From NCBI GenBank assembly GCA_036266195.1, contig DATANP010000282.1:1-32544 (forward strand): a stretch of DNA of 32,544 nt, written 5' to 3'. Below the pieces are notes generated by a model. It was not told the DNA's origin. It ran no database searches and worked only from the letters and a program-made list of their open reading frames with translations. Below, one piece after another: positions 1-7,483 of the stretch. The stretch is from DATMER01 sp036266195 (GTDB taxonomy: Bacteria; Acidobacteriota; Thermoanaerobaculia; Multivoradales; UBA5704). Made by a program: the position numbers and the translations under genes. Position 1 is the stretch's first letter. Each line of letters opens with the position of its first letter.

Positions 1-449
1 AACAGGGCGGAGAAGTCCGCCTGGGTCCCCTCGGCGATCTGCCGGAACTCAGGGGTATCCCGCTTCTTCTCCAGGTCGAGCCGGGCCAGCTTTGTGGCGC
101 TCGCGATGGCGCTCTGGAGATGGGCGTCGGCCTTGGTCAGCTCCTCCGCGCTCTTGCGGAGGGCCGCGGTCTCCTGGGCGGCGGGAGTCAGGATGGGGTT
201 GCTGGAAAGGCCGGCCAGAAGCTCGTCGGTGGAGATGCGGACGCGGACCGTGGAGTTGATGTCCACGTCCTGCGGGGTCGTGCCGAACGGCATCGGGTAG
301 GGGCCCTTCTTCTCTTCGGGCTCCTCGACGAGGTGGATGGCTCGCGAGAGGACCCCTTTCTGCTGCGGAGTCTCCGCCGCGTGCGCGGCATGGACGGTTG
401 CGGGCAGGAGAGCGGCGAGGCCGAGCAGAAACGCGGTTCTCCGGATCAT
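1..449 (-). CDS. Secreted protein of unknown function, N-terminal part (runs off the window)
   Basis: An open frame reads leftward from an ATG at 449 to the window edge without a stop, so only about 149 residues are visible. It opens with a typical signal peptide: MIRR, a leucine/alanine-rich core, and an A-A-H-A-A region that would suit signal peptidase I near residue 24. A polar stretch follows, then a charged, probably helical segment (about residues 88-145) rich in Ala, Glu and Lys. A GAGGAG ribosome site sits 6 nt before the ATG. The M15 peptidase gene ends 10 nt upstream, so the two are probably co-transcribed and this may be an envelope or periplasmic protein. I recognise no family. 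Confidence 0.7.
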   Translation of the reverse strand, partial: MIRRTAFLLGLAALLPATVHAAHAAETPQQKGVLSRAIHLVEEPEEKKGPYPMPFGTTPQDVDINSTVRVRISTDELLAGLSSNPILTPAAQETAALRKSAEELTKADAHLQSAIASATKLARLDLEKKRDTPEFRQIAEGTQADFSAL

Positions 450-459
450 CGCGGTCTCC

Positions 460-1359
460 TCAGGGTTTGGAGAACACCTCGGCGATGGCCGTGGCGTCGG
501 AGAGCTGATCGAGTCGGAAGCCGCCGCCGCGCTGCCGGTTCAGGCCGGTCCCGAGCTTGAGGAGCACGGCGGGCGAGGTGTCGCCGCCGGGCCAGAGGAG
601 GTTGCCGAGATCCTGGTCCAGGCTGGCGGGGTCCTGGACGAGGAACGTCCGCCAGACCTCGGGAAAGAGGCCCTTGGCCACGAGGGTGGCGAGATCGAAG
701 GTCTTCCGGACCTCCTTGGGATTGACGCCGGCCTGGTTGCCGAAGACCAGGAAGACGGTGTTGGCCTCGTCCAGGGCGCCGCGCAGGGCGTCGGACTCCG
801 GCGATCCAGCCATCATGGGTCCCGCGAGCCCCACCGCGCCGGCGGGAATGGTGCCGAAGCGCTCCTGCATCAGGTCTTCGATGTCCTTGCCGTCCGTAAA
901 CTGGAAGTGGGGGAACTCGCGGAAGGTCGTCCATTCGCCGGCCCACTCGAGCCCGCACTTCTTGCCGAGCTTGCCGACCTTTTCCCAGAGGGCCGCGCCT
1001 TCGCCGTTCGGGCTCCAGATCGGTTTGCCCTGGACGACGGGCACGCAGTCGTAGGCCCGGTTGTACTGATGGAACGACTCGCCCGGTCCGGCGTTGGTCA
1101 CCTTGGGACCGCTCTTCTGCGGCCCCACGTCCTTGAGGATCTTGGCGAGCCCCGGGAAGCCCTTGGCCGTGAGCTGGTCGATCTTCTTCTGGACCTGCTC
1201 CTTGGTGCGGCTCTGGCGGTAGAGACGGGACTGCTCGTGCGCGTCGCGCAGGGTGCAGTAGATCAGCAGCTCGAAGCCTGCATCGGCGCAGCGCAGGATG
1301 TGCTCCTTCGCCATCTCCTGGACTTCGGGGACCAGATCCTCCAGACGTCGGGACGCCAT
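460..1359 (-). CDS. Peptidase M15-type peptidoglycan hydrolase (VanY / L-Ala-D-Glu endopeptidase-like)
   Basis: A 299-residue protein whose first 155 residues match the M15 metallopeptidase pattern of D,D-carboxypeptidases and phage-type L-Ala-D-Glu endopeptidases. An N-terminal strand (LLIYCTLRDAHEQ, from residue 31) resembles the 'xxxTxRxxxEQxxLY' segment. The zinc ligands appear as His97 and Asp104 in the motif SFHQYNRAYD, and His151 in PHFQF. Such enzymes cut the stem peptide of peptidoglycan. No signal peptide is visible, which is more like endolysin-type members than secreted carboxypeptidases. The C-terminal ~130 residues are an extension I do not recognise; it could bind cell wall or be a separate domain. 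The start has a strong GAGGAGG site 7 nt upstream. The next gene, a secreted protein, begins 10 nt after the stop. Confidence 0.8.
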   Translation of the reverse strand: MASRRLEDLVPEVQEMAKEHILRCADAGFELLIYCTLRDAHEQSRLYRQSRTKEQVQKKIDQLTAKGFPGLAKILKDVGPQKSGPKVTNAGPGESFHQYNRAYDCVPVVQGKPIWSPNGEGAALWEKVGKLGKKCGLEWAGEWTTFREFPHFQFTDGKDIEDLMQERFGTIPAGAVGLAGPMMAGSPESDALRGALDEANTVFLVFGNQAGVNPKEVRKTFDLATLVAKGLFPEVWRTFLVQDPASLDQDLGNLLWPGGDTSPAVLLKLGTGLNRQRGGGFRLDQLSDATAIAEVFSKP

Positions 1360-1456
1360 GGGCGAGCCTCCTCTCTCAAGAACGTACGCCTTTGATTGTA
1401 TGCCGCATCAAAGGGGCCGGAGAGTCAGGCGTCCGGAAGACGGGGAATGTTGCGGA

Positions 1457-1484
1457 GGAGGAGGGCCGGAACAGACCCTCCTCC
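1457..1484 (-). terminator. Hairpin after the ferritin-like gene, possible terminator
   Basis: A perfect 9-bp inverted repeat (GGAGGAGGG / CCCTCCTCC, 10-nt loop) lies 9 nt beyond the stop of the ferritin-like gene in its direction of transcription. No clear U-tract follows, so termination is plausible but not certain. Confidence 0.4.
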
Positions 1485-1493
1485 GGATCGAGG

Positions 1494-1979
1494 CTAGCCG
1501 GTGTCCCAACGCTTCAGGATCTGGTTGATCTCATCCCGGTGGTTGCTCTCGTCGCGGATCAGGTCGTCGAACTCGACAGCCAGGCCGTAGTGGCCGAGCT
1601 GCTCGGCCTGCTTGCGGCGGAGGACATAGCGCTCGATGGTCTCGATCTCGTCCTCCAGGGCGTTGCGGAGCATCTCCCTGGCGTCGCGGCCGGCCTTGAC
1701 CGGGGCCGCCTGGGTCGTGGGGGTCCCGCCGAGAGCGACGATCTTGTCGGCCAGGATCTGGGCATGGCCAAGCTCGTCCGGGATCTCGGCCTCGAAAAAC
1801 TGCCGCAGCTCCATCCGCCACTGCCCCTGAACCTGGCTGGCATAGGTGCGGTAGGTGATGACCGCCGCATACTCGTGGGCCAGGTCTACGTTCAGGCCCT
1901 CGAGGAACTTCTCCTGAGAGATCGGGGCGGACTCGCTGGTCCCGGCCTGCCGCTCTTCGAGTGTCGTGGTTTTGTCCAT
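1494..1979 (-). CDS. Ferritin-like di-iron protein (bacterioferritin/Dps-like)
   Basis: A 161-residue, largely helical protein with the four-helix ferritin-like pattern. Candidate iron ligands are Glu36 (AHEYAA), Glu69 and His72 (DELGHA, an ExxH), Glu113/Glu116 (ETIE), and Glu144 and His147 (DESNH, a second ExxH). Two ExxH motifs separated by about 75 residues are the usual di-iron signature. Proteins of this type store iron or protect against peroxide; the exact class (bacterioferritin, Dps-like or a small ferritin-like family) cannot be decided by eye. The first ~20 residues are a polar, disordered-looking tail. The start is backed by an AAGGAGAG site just upstream. It stands as a single gene, with a hairpin after its stop. 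Confidence 0.8.
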   Translation of the reverse strand: MDKTTTLEERQAGTSESAPISQEKFLEGLNVDLAHEYAAVITYRTYASQVQGQWRMELRQFFEAEIPDELGHAQILADKIVALGGTPTTQAAPVKAGRDAREMLRNALEDEIETIERYVLRRKQAEQLGHYGLAVEFDDLIRDESNHRDEINQILKRWDTG

Positions 1980-2013
1980 GCTTCCTCTCTCCTTTCAGCC
2001 CGGAGGTGCATGC

Positions 2014-2032
2014 AAAAAACCGACCTTCGGCT
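2014..2032 (-). terminator. Rho-independent terminator after the TIR-like remnant
   Basis: On the minus strand a short GC stem (AGCCGA / TCGGTT with one wobble, 3-nt loop) runs straight into a T-tract, immediately after the TAG stop at 2031-2033. It would isolate the decayed TIR-like gene from the ferritin gene downstream. Its survival suggests that the gene once ended here. Confidence 0.6.
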
Positions 2033-2262
2033 ATTCGATGAGCCCGGCCAGCCGGGCGAGCTCGGCCGCCGCCTCGACCATCCTGCGGAAGAGATGGGGA
2101 GATAAGGGGTTATCCCGGTCCTGCTCGCGCTGAAGGCGTTGCGAGCTTGCGGCCAAGCCCCGTGAGCGCGGCGATCAGGGTCACGAAAAGATCCGTGTAT
2201 TCCCGGTCGAAGGGGACGTTCAGGAAGACGCTCTGGTGGTCCGGCGAGACCGTGGGCTGCAC
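2031..2262 (-). pseudogene. Remnant of a TIR-like domain protein (internal deletion plus frame shift)
   Basis: Two pieces of one protein seem to be joined out of frame. From about 2232 leftward the minus strand reads VFLNVPFDREYTDLFVTLIA, then ALTGLGRK, which resembles the N-terminal strand and helix of bacterial TIR-like proteins whose first motif is 'VFLN(I/V)PFD'. That frame soon hits a stop. One frame over, ending at 2031, is an arginine-rich helix (LFRRMVEAAAELARLAGLIE, then stop) that looks like the C-terminus of the same type of protein. Roughly 80-110 central residues, including the expected catalytic region, are missing. A possible GTG start lies at 2262. A small HTH ORF lies upstream on the same strand. 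The family assignment is from memory of the motif, so it is moderate. Confidence 0.5.
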
Positions 2263-2275
2263 AGGGGGCGAAGGA

Positions 2276-2467
2276 TTAGCGCGAGCCGGTTTTGGGCGCG
2301 CTCCGGGATCGAGGCCTGGCTGAGTGGAGCTGAGGCTCGGAAAGGTAGCCCATCTCCAGAAGGACCTTCCGCACGACCCTGCGGTCCGTCTCCGTCACGC
2401 CGACAGCCTGCGAGATCTCGCGGGCCGTGGCACGTGGCGCGACGTGTTTTTGCTGGTCCGTGGGCAT
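2276..2467 (-). CDS. Small putative helix-turn-helix protein
   Basis: A 63-residue ORF whose centre (ATAREISQAVGVTETDRRVV, followed by RKVLLEMGYL) reads like a winged-helix segment, with a turn at 'AVGVTETD' and a recognition helix after it. The last ~18 residues are arginine- and serine-rich and low in complexity. No strong ribosome site is visible, and a 116-residue ORF overlaps in another frame, so coding status is uncertain. It sits directly upstream of the TIR-like remnant on the same strand and could be a regulator left from that locus. The stretch 2034-2547 otherwise holds nothing I can identify. Confidence 0.4.
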   Translation of the reverse strand: MPTDQQKHVAPRATAREISQAVGVTETDRRVVRKVLLEMGYLSEPQLHSARPRSRSAPKTGSR

Positions 2468-2547
2468 GAAGACATCCTAGCACGCGATCCTGAGGAAGAG
2501 AAGAGGACCCCGTCCCCGGCATCCGTCGTGCTAGTCTTGCGCGGCTT

Positions 2548-3915
2548 ATGAGAGCGATTCGAATCGGCAACGGTCAGGGTTTCTGGGGTGACAACGTGGA
2601 TGCGCCGGTGGAGCTTCTCCGCGGTGGTCCCATCGACTACATCGGCATGGACTACCTCGCGGAGGTCACCCTGTCGATCATGATGCGGCAGAAGCTCAAG
2701 GACCCCCGCCTGGGCTATGCCACCGACTTCCCCGGCTTCATCCGCCGGGTGCTGCCCGAAATCAAGGAGCGCAACGTCCGCATCCTCGCCAACGCGGGCG
2801 GGCTCAACCCGCGGGCTTGCCGCCAGAAGATCTTCGAGATCGCCCGCGAGCTGGGGGTCTCCGGCATCCGGGTCGGCGTGGTGGAGGGCGACGACATCTT
2901 TCCGCGCCTGCGCGAGCTGATCGCGGCCGGCCACGAGATGAAGAACATGGACTCCGGCGAGCCGCTCGCGCCGGAGGTCGAGAAGGTCATGAGCGCCAAC
3001 GCCTACCTGGGCGCCCGGCCGGTGGTCGAGGCGCTGAAGCAGGACGCGCTGATCGTCCTCTGCGGCCGGATTACCGACACGGCGCTCGCGCTGGCGCCCA
3101 TGATCCATGAGTTCGGCTGGGCCGAGGACGACTGGGACCGGCTCGCGGCCGGCACCATCGCCGGCCACATCATCGAGTGCGGAGCCCAGTGTACGGGTGG
3201 CAACTTCAGCCGCTGGTGGGAGGTCCCGGACCTCTGGAATGCCGGCTACCCGGTCGTCGAGGCGCGGGAGGACGGCACCTTCACGGTCACCAAGCACCCG
3301 GGCACCGGCGGCATGGTCACGGTCGATACGGTCTCCGAGCAGCTCCTCTACGAGATGGGCAACCCGAAGGAGTACATCACCCCGGACGTGATCGCCGACT
3401 TCACCTCCATCAAGCTGGAACAGGAGGGGCCGGACCGGGTCCGGGTCTTCGGCATCCAGGGCCGGCCGAGGACGCCGTTCCTCAAGGTGTCCGGCTCCTA
3501 CCTCGCCGGCTACAAGGCGAGCGGCCAGATCACCCTCTCGGGACCGCGCGCGGTCGAGAAGGCGAAGCTCGCGGCCGAGGTGGTCTGGAAGCGCCTGGAG
3601 CGGGCCGGCGTCACGTTCCCCGAGGAGGACCGGAGCACCGAGCTGCTCGGCACCGGCGCCTGCCTCCCAGGGATCTTCGAAGGCTCGCCCGAACCGCCCG
3701 AGGTCGTGCTGCGGCTGGGCGTTCGCGACGCAGACCCGGGGAAGGTCGAGCGCTTCGGCAAGGAAATCGCGCCGCTCATCACCGCCGGCCCGCCCGGCGT
3801 GACCGGCTTTGCCGGCGGCCGGCCGCGGGCGCAGGAGATCATGGCCTACTGGCCCGCCCTGCTGGCCCGCGAAGAGGTCGAGAGCCGCATCGAGGTCACG
3901 GTCGAGGAGATCTGA
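2548..3915 (+). CDS. AtuA family protein (DUF1446), acyclic terpene utilisation
   Basis: A 455-residue protein matching the AtuA/DUF1446 family throughout: an N-terminal 'IGNGQGFWGD', then 'GPIDYIGMDYLAEVT', 'RILANAGGLNPRAC', a central 'GRITDTALALAP', and 'HIIECGAQCTGGNFS' followed by a 'GTGGMVTVDTV' loop. The family occurs in acyclic terpene (citronellol/geraniol) and related branched acyl-CoA degradation clusters; its biochemical role is not settled. The next gene, 1 nt downstream, encodes the small AtuA-like ferredoxin-fold protein that in many genomes is fused to or paired with it. An enoyl-CoA hydratase follows, which supports a catabolic operon. There is no obvious Shine-Dalgarno before the ATG, so translation may be leaderless. 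Confidence 0.9.
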   Translation: MRAIRIGNGQGFWGDNVDAPVELLRGGPIDYIGMDYLAEVTLSIMMRQKLKDPRLGYATDFPGFIRRVLPEIKERNVRILANAGGLNPRACRQKIFEIARELGVSGIRVGVVEGDDIFPRLRELIAAGHEMKNMDSGEPLAPEVEKVMSANAYLGARPVVEALKQDALIVLCGRITDTALALAPMIHEFGWAEDDWDRLAAGTIAGHIIECGAQCTGGNFSRWWEVPDLWNAGYPVVEAREDGTFTVTKHPGTGGMVTVDTVSEQLLYEMGNPKEYITPDVIADFTSIKLEQEGPDRVRVFGIQGRPRTPFLKVSGSYLAGYKASGQITLSGPRAVEKAKLAAEVVWKRLERAGVTFPEEDRSTELLGTGACLPGIFEGSPEPPEVVLRLGVRDADPGKVERFGKEIAPLITAGPPGVTGFAGGRPRAQEIMAYWPALLAREEVESRIEVTVEEI

Positions 3916-3916
3916 G

Positions 3917-4252
3917 ATGAAGGTTCGTCTGTATGAGGTGGCCAACGCCCGCTCGGGCGACAAGGGGGATGCGAGCAACGTCGGCCTGATCGCCAAGACG
4001 CCGGAGCTCTTCCAGGTGATCCGCGAGCAGGCCACGGCCGAGCGGGTCGCCGAGCACTTCCGCGAGGTCTGCCGCGGCGGGGTGGACTGCTACGAGGTCC
4101 CCAACCTGCTCGCGCTGAACTTCATGCTCAAGGACTCCCTGGGCGGCGGCGGCACCGAGAGCCTGAAGAACGACGCGCAGGGCAAGACTCACGCCCAGGG
4201 GCTCCTCCAGATGGAGGTCGAGATCCCGGACGAGCTGTTGGAGGGGCGATGA
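3917..4252 (+). CDS. AtuA-like ferredoxin-fold domain protein
   Basis: A 111-residue protein beginning at the ATG 1 nt after the AtuA stop. 'ANARSGDKGDASNVGLIA' and 'YEVPNLLALNFMLKDSLGGG' near residues 8-25 and 58-77 are hallmarks of the small domain found at the C-terminus of long AtuA proteins or as a separate partner, as here. It ends in 'DAQGKTHAQGLLQMEVEIP'. It probably forms a complex with the AtuA protein. Its stop overlaps the start of the enoyl-CoA hydratase (ATGA), so coupled translation is likely. A longer in-frame start upstream would run into the AtuA coding region and is not needed. Confidence 0.88.
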   Translation: MKVRLYEVANARSGDKGDASNVGLIAKTPELFQVIREQATAERVAEHFREVCRGGVDCYEVPNLLALNFMLKDSLGGGGTESLKNDAQGKTHAQGLLQMEVEIPDELLEGR

Positions 4253-5046
4253 GCGAGGGGACGTACGAGAGGTTGATCATCCGGCGCGACCGGGACCTGC
4301 TCTGGGTGACGCTGAACGATCCGGACCGGGCCAACGCGCTCTCGCCGGCCATGATCGAGGAGCTGACCTCTCTCTACAGGACGCCGCTGCGGGCCGAGGG
4401 CATCCGCGCCGTGATCCTGGCCGGTGCCGGGAAGAACTTCTCGGCCGGCGCTGACCTGGAGCACCTGCGGTCGCTCCGCGACGTCGGCGAGGATGAGAAC
4501 CTCCGCGACTCGCTGCGCCTGCGCGACCTGTTCGAGTCGGTGCTCCGGCAGGAGGCCCTGACGATCACGCTGGTCCACGGCGCCTGCGTGGCCGGCGGCT
4601 GTGGGCTGGCCACGGCGCACGACTTCGTGGTGGCTGCGGATGACTCCCGCTTCCTCTACAGCGAGGTGCGGATCGGCTTCGTGGCGGCGCTGGTCGCCAC
4701 CTATCTGCCGCTGCGGCTCAAGGGCTCGGACATCCGCGAGCTGCTCCTGTTCCCGCGCTTCGTGGAGGCGGGCAAGGCGCTGGAGATCGGGCTCGTGAAC
4801 CGTGTCTGCCCCGCCGAGGACTTGGCGAGAGTCGGCGAGGCGCTCGCCGGGGAGGTGCTGGAGACGGCCAGCTCGGAGTCGATCGCCCGCACCAAGCGGC
4901 TGCTCCTGGACGTCATCGGCCGGCCGCTCGACCAGGCGCTCCTCCATGCCGCCGGGGTCAACGCGGCCTCCCGCTCCACGGCCGACTGCAAGCACGGCAT
5001 CGCCACCTTTCTGGAGACCAAGAAGCCTCCCAGATGGAGAGAGTGA
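4249..5046 (+). CDS. Enoyl-CoA hydratase/isomerase family protein (LiuC/AtuE-like)
   Basis: A 265-residue crotonase-fold protein. The oxyanion-hole loops are visible as 'GAGKNFSAGADL' and 'HGACVAGGCGLATAHD'. Of the two catalytic glutamates of classical enoyl-CoA hydratase, the first (GGCEL in the family) is Gly here, while the second is kept in 'YSEVRIGF'. That pattern resembles methylglutaconyl-type hydratases (LiuC, AtuE) more than the short-chain hydratase. With AtuA and its partner directly upstream, hydration of a 3-methylglutaconyl- or isohexenylglutaconyl-CoA-like substrate is a reasonable inference, but an isomerase or another branched acyl-CoA substrate cannot be excluded. No biotin-dependent carboxylase, the usual partner in those pathways, is present in this window. 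Confidence 0.85.
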   Translation: MSEGTYERLIIRRDRDLLWVTLNDPDRANALSPAMIEELTSLYRTPLRAEGIRAVILAGAGKNFSAGADLEHLRSLRDVGEDENLRDSLRLRDLFESVLRQEALTITLVHGACVAGGCGLATAHDFVVAADDSRFLYSEVRIGFVAALVATYLPLRLKGSDIRELLLFPRFVEAGKALEIGLVNRVCPAEDLARVGEALAGEVLETASSESIARTKRLLLDVIGRPLDQALLHAAGVNAASRSTADCKHGIATFLETKKPPRWRE

Positions 5047-5726
5047 GGCCGGCCGTGAAGCGCCTCATCCTCTTCGACATCGACGGCACGCTGCTGCTCT
5101 GCGGGCCCCAGGTGCGGCCGGCCCTGGCGGACACACTGGTGGAGCTTTTCGGCACGACCGGCAACGTGGACACCTATGACTTCGGAGGTCGGACCGATCC
5201 GCGGATCGTGATCGACCTGCTCACGCGGGCCGGAATCCCGGAGACGGAAGTCCGGGCGCGGATGGATGAGGTGCGCGCCGGGTACGTGAAGAGGCTCGAC
5301 CAGATTCTCGACCGCCGGCGCATGCGGCTGCTCCCGGGCGTGTCCGAGGCCCTGGAGCATCTGGCAGGCCGGGACGACGTGGCCCTCGGGCTCGTCACCG
5401 GCAACTGGGAGCCGGGCGCGCGCACGAAGCTCTCGCGGTTCGATCTGAACCGCTACTTCCCGTTCGGCGCCTTCGGGTGCGACGCGGTGGACCGGCCGGA
5501 CCTGCCGCCGGTCGCGCTGGACCGGGCGGAGAAGCACCTGGGCCGCCGCTTCCGGCCGGAGGAGACGCTCATCGTGGGCGACACGGTCCACGACGTCGCC
5601 TGCGCCCAGGCCCATGGCATTCCGGTGCTGGCGGTGGCCACGGGTCGGACGTCAGCGGAAACCCTGCGCGCCGCGGGCGCCGACCGGGTGGTGGAGGATC
5701 TGACGGCGGTCGGAGACTGGTTTTAA
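5034..5726 (+). CDS. HAD-superfamily phosphatase (phosphoglycolate phosphatase-like)
   Basis: A 230-residue haloacid dehalogenase-type hydrolase. Motif I is 'LFDIDGTL' (nucleophile Asp and general acid/base Asp), motif II lies around 'LGLVTGN', and motif III/IV around 'IVGDTVHDVACA'. The cap region between residues ~25 and 95 is helical, as in Gph-like phosphatases. It acts in the cytosol on a small phosphate ester that cannot be named from sequence. The ATG at 5034 overlaps the end of the hydratase gene by 13 nt; a GTG at 5055 just before KRLILFDIDG is an equally good start. It closes the AtuA operon and overlaps the convergent rhodanese gene by 4 nt. Confidence 0.85.
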   Translation: MERVRPAVKRLILFDIDGTLLLCGPQVRPALADTLVELFGTTGNVDTYDFGGRTDPRIVIDLLTRAGIPETEVRARMDEVRAGYVKRLDQILDRRRMRLLPGVSEALEHLAGRDDVALGLVTGNWEPGARTKLSRFDLNRYFPFGAFGCDAVDRPDLPPVALDRAEKHLGRRFRPEETLIVGDTVHDVACAQAHGIPVLAVATGRTSAETLRAAGADRVVEDLTAVGDWF

Positions 5727-6073
5727 CTGGCGCTCTCGACGGGGCCGCCGGCCATCACCCACTCGACCATGCCGCCGGTCATCTCGACCACGCGGTGGGC
5801 GCCGAGGCTCTTGAGGACGAGGCTTGCCTTGCGCATGGCCGGATCCTCGGGCTGGCGGCCGACGACCAGGTATTCGGTCCTGGCGTCCGCGCCTTCCGGA
5901 AACCCGGTGATGCCCTCCTGGGGAGCCGAGATCGAGCCCGGGATGCGGCTGCGCTCCCACTCGGAGCGCGGGCGGACGTCGATGATCCGGAACGGTGGGA
6001 ACGGCCGGCTGATGCGCCGGCGCACCTCACCGGAGTGAGTCTTGAAGATCACGCCATCGAAATGTGGGTCCAT
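5723..6073 (-). CDS. Rhodanese-like domain protein without catalytic cysteine
   Basis: A 116-residue single rhodanese domain: 'FRIIDVRPRSEWERSRIPGS' matches the first CH2 motif region and 'VVEMTGGMVEW' the C-terminal motif. The active-site loop that should read C-x-x-G-x-R is 'VVGRQPEDPAMR', and the protein contains no cysteine at all. It therefore cannot form a persulfide and is probably a binding or regulatory version of the fold. The start at 6073 is the first Met that keeps the whole fold; longer upstream readings are the reverse of ygfZ. It is divergent from ygfZ with a 51-bp gap, which presumably contains both promoters. Confidence 0.8.
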   Translation of the reverse strand: MDPHFDGVIFKTHSGEVRRRISRPFPPFRIIDVRPRSEWERSRIPGSISAPQEGITGFPEGADARTEYLVVGRQPEDPAMRKASLVLKSLGAHRVVEMTGGMVEWVMAGGPVESAS

Positions 6074-6124
6074 GCAGGGCCTCCTGGCTGCGCGGATGGT
6101 ACCGCAGAAAGTAGACTCAGCACC

Positions 6125-7015
6125 ATGAGCACGACATCCACCATCGAGGAGCAGTACCGGGCGCTGCGGGAGGGGTGCGGGATCGCCGTCCTCTCCTGGC
6201 GCGCGGGCTTCGAGCTTCTCGGCCCCGACCGCCAGCGTTTCCTCCACAACTACGTGACCTGCGACGTGAAGGGGCTCTCGCCCGGCGCGGGCGCCTACGG
6301 CTTTTTCACCAGCCCGCAGGGCCGCATCCTCTCGGATGCCCGCCTCCAGGCCGGGGAGGAGCGGCTCCGGGTCGAGGTGGACCGGGACCAGGTGGAGCCG
6401 CTGATGGCCCATCTCCGCAAGTTCATCCTGGTGGACCGGGTGGAGATCCGGCCGATCGAGGGGCTGACCCCGGTCGTGGCGATTGGACCACGGGCCGGGG
6501 AGGTTCTGGGGGATCTCGCAGCCCAACCCCGGAGTCATATGGGAGCCCCGGCCTGGACGATCTGGACACCGGACCCGGAGAGGATCGCCGGGATGCGGAT
6601 CGGCTCGGAGGCGTTGGATATCCTCCGGGTTGAAGCCGGCATCCCCCGCTTCGGGCAGGACTTCGGCCCGGACAACTTCCCGCAGGAGACCGGCATCGAA
6701 GAGGCGGTCAGCTACACGAAAGGCTGCTACCTGGGGCAGGAGGTGGTGGCGCGCATCCACTACCGCGGAGGCGTCCAGAATCTTCTGAGAGGACTGGTGT
6801 TCGACCACCCCGCCGATACCGTCGAGGCCGGCGTCCGGATTCTCCACGAAGGCCGGGAGGCGGGGAGGGCCACGACGGTGGTCCGCTCCCCGAGCCTGGG
6901 AAAGATCGTGGGACTGGGCATCCTCCACAAGCGCGCGACCGAGCCGGGCACGCAGGTGGAGGTTGAAGGCGGTGGGTCCGCCGAAGTGCGCGAGCTTCCG
7001 CTCGTCAGACCGTGA
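6125..7015 (+). CDS. ygfZ: tRNA-modifying / Fe-S cluster protein YgfZ (GcvT-like, folate-binding)
   Basis: A 296-residue member of the YgfZ/COG0354 family. The diagnostic motif KGCYLGQE, with its conserved Cys201, is intact and is followed by VVARIHYRG. The N-terminal half carries the GcvT-like fold ('LLGPDRQRFLHNYVTCDVKG', 'GAYGFFTSPQGRIL'). YgfZ uses folate and supports maintenance or repair of some Fe-S enzymes and tRNA methylthiolation. Its 3' end overlaps by 11 bp the convergent gene for an A-type Fe-S carrier, a partner in the same process, so the pairing is functionally coherent. The start at 6125 keeps the conserved N-terminus; no clear ribosome site is present. Confidence 0.9.
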   Translation: MSTTSTIEEQYRALREGCGIAVLSWRAGFELLGPDRQRFLHNYVTCDVKGLSPGAGAYGFFTSPQGRILSDARLQAGEERLRVEVDRDQVEPLMAHLRKFILVDRVEIRPIEGLTPVVAIGPRAGEVLGDLAAQPRSHMGAPAWTIWTPDPERIAGMRIGSEALDILRVEAGIPRFGQDFGPDNFPQETGIEEAVSYTKGCYLGQEVVARIHYRGGVQNLLRGLVFDHPADTVEAGVRILHEGREAGRATTVVRSPSLGKIVGLGILHKRATEPGTQVEVEGGGSAEVRELPLVRP

Positions 7016-7388
7016 ACGACGAGCCGCAGCCGCAGGTGCCGCGCGCCTGCGGGTTGTTGAACTTGAACCCGGCGCCGGCCATGCCCATCACGTAGTCGAT
7101 CGTGGTGCCTTCGAGATACCGGGCGCTGACCGCGTCCACGTAGACCGTCAGGCCGCTCTGCTCGTAGACCCAGTCGCTGTCCCGCGCCTCGTTCTCGAAG
7201 TCGAGGGCGTATTCGAAACCGCTGCAACCCCCGCCGCGGACCGCGACGCGGAGCCCGTGGGTGGGGGCGATCCCCTCCTGCTCGCGGGTGATCTTGATCA
7301 TCTCGACCGCCTTGGGCGTCAGCAGGACCGGCGTGTCCGGCTGCGGCACCCCCTGGGCGTCGGATTGAATGGGCTGCGTATTTTCCAT
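7005..7388 (-). CDS. A-type iron-sulfur cluster carrier (IscA/ErpA/SufA family)
   Basis: A 127-residue protein with the three conserved cysteines of A-type carriers: Cys55 in GGGCSGF, and Cys119 and Cys121 in the C-terminal 'GTCGCGSSF'. 'VLLTPKAVEMIK' marks the usual domain start near residue 21; the first 20 residues are a variable tail. These proteins receive a cluster from the scaffold and pass it to apo-enzymes. The ATG at 7388 has a strong GGGAGGAGG site about 6 nt upstream; an in-frame upstream Met is less likely. It converges on ygfZ with an 11-bp overlap and diverges from the HAD gene at 7484. Which subgroup (ErpA, IscA or SufA) cannot be decided. Confidence 0.9.
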   Translation of the reverse strand: MENTQPIQSDAQGVPQPDTPVLLTPKAVEMIKITREQEGIAPTHGLRVAVRGGGCSGFEYALDFENEARDSDWVYEQSGLTVYVDAVSARYLEGTTIDYVMGMAGAGFKFNNPQARGTCGCGSSFTV

Positions 7389-7483
7389 GATGCTCCTCCT
7401 CCCCTGAGGAAACAGGCGGGGTCTCGGGGTAATTTCACGCCACTTGCGCCCGGCTGTCAAACCCGGCGCGATATGATCCCCCC

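Noticed and set aside
1384..1412. Possible promoter (TACAAT) before the M15 gene
   Set aside because: A -10-like hexamer is present but no -35 at proper spacing; too weak to report.
2395..4035. 546-residue minus-strand ORF
   Set aside because: Antisense of the AtuA gene; composition is typical of a high-GC shadow frame, with no recognisable motif.
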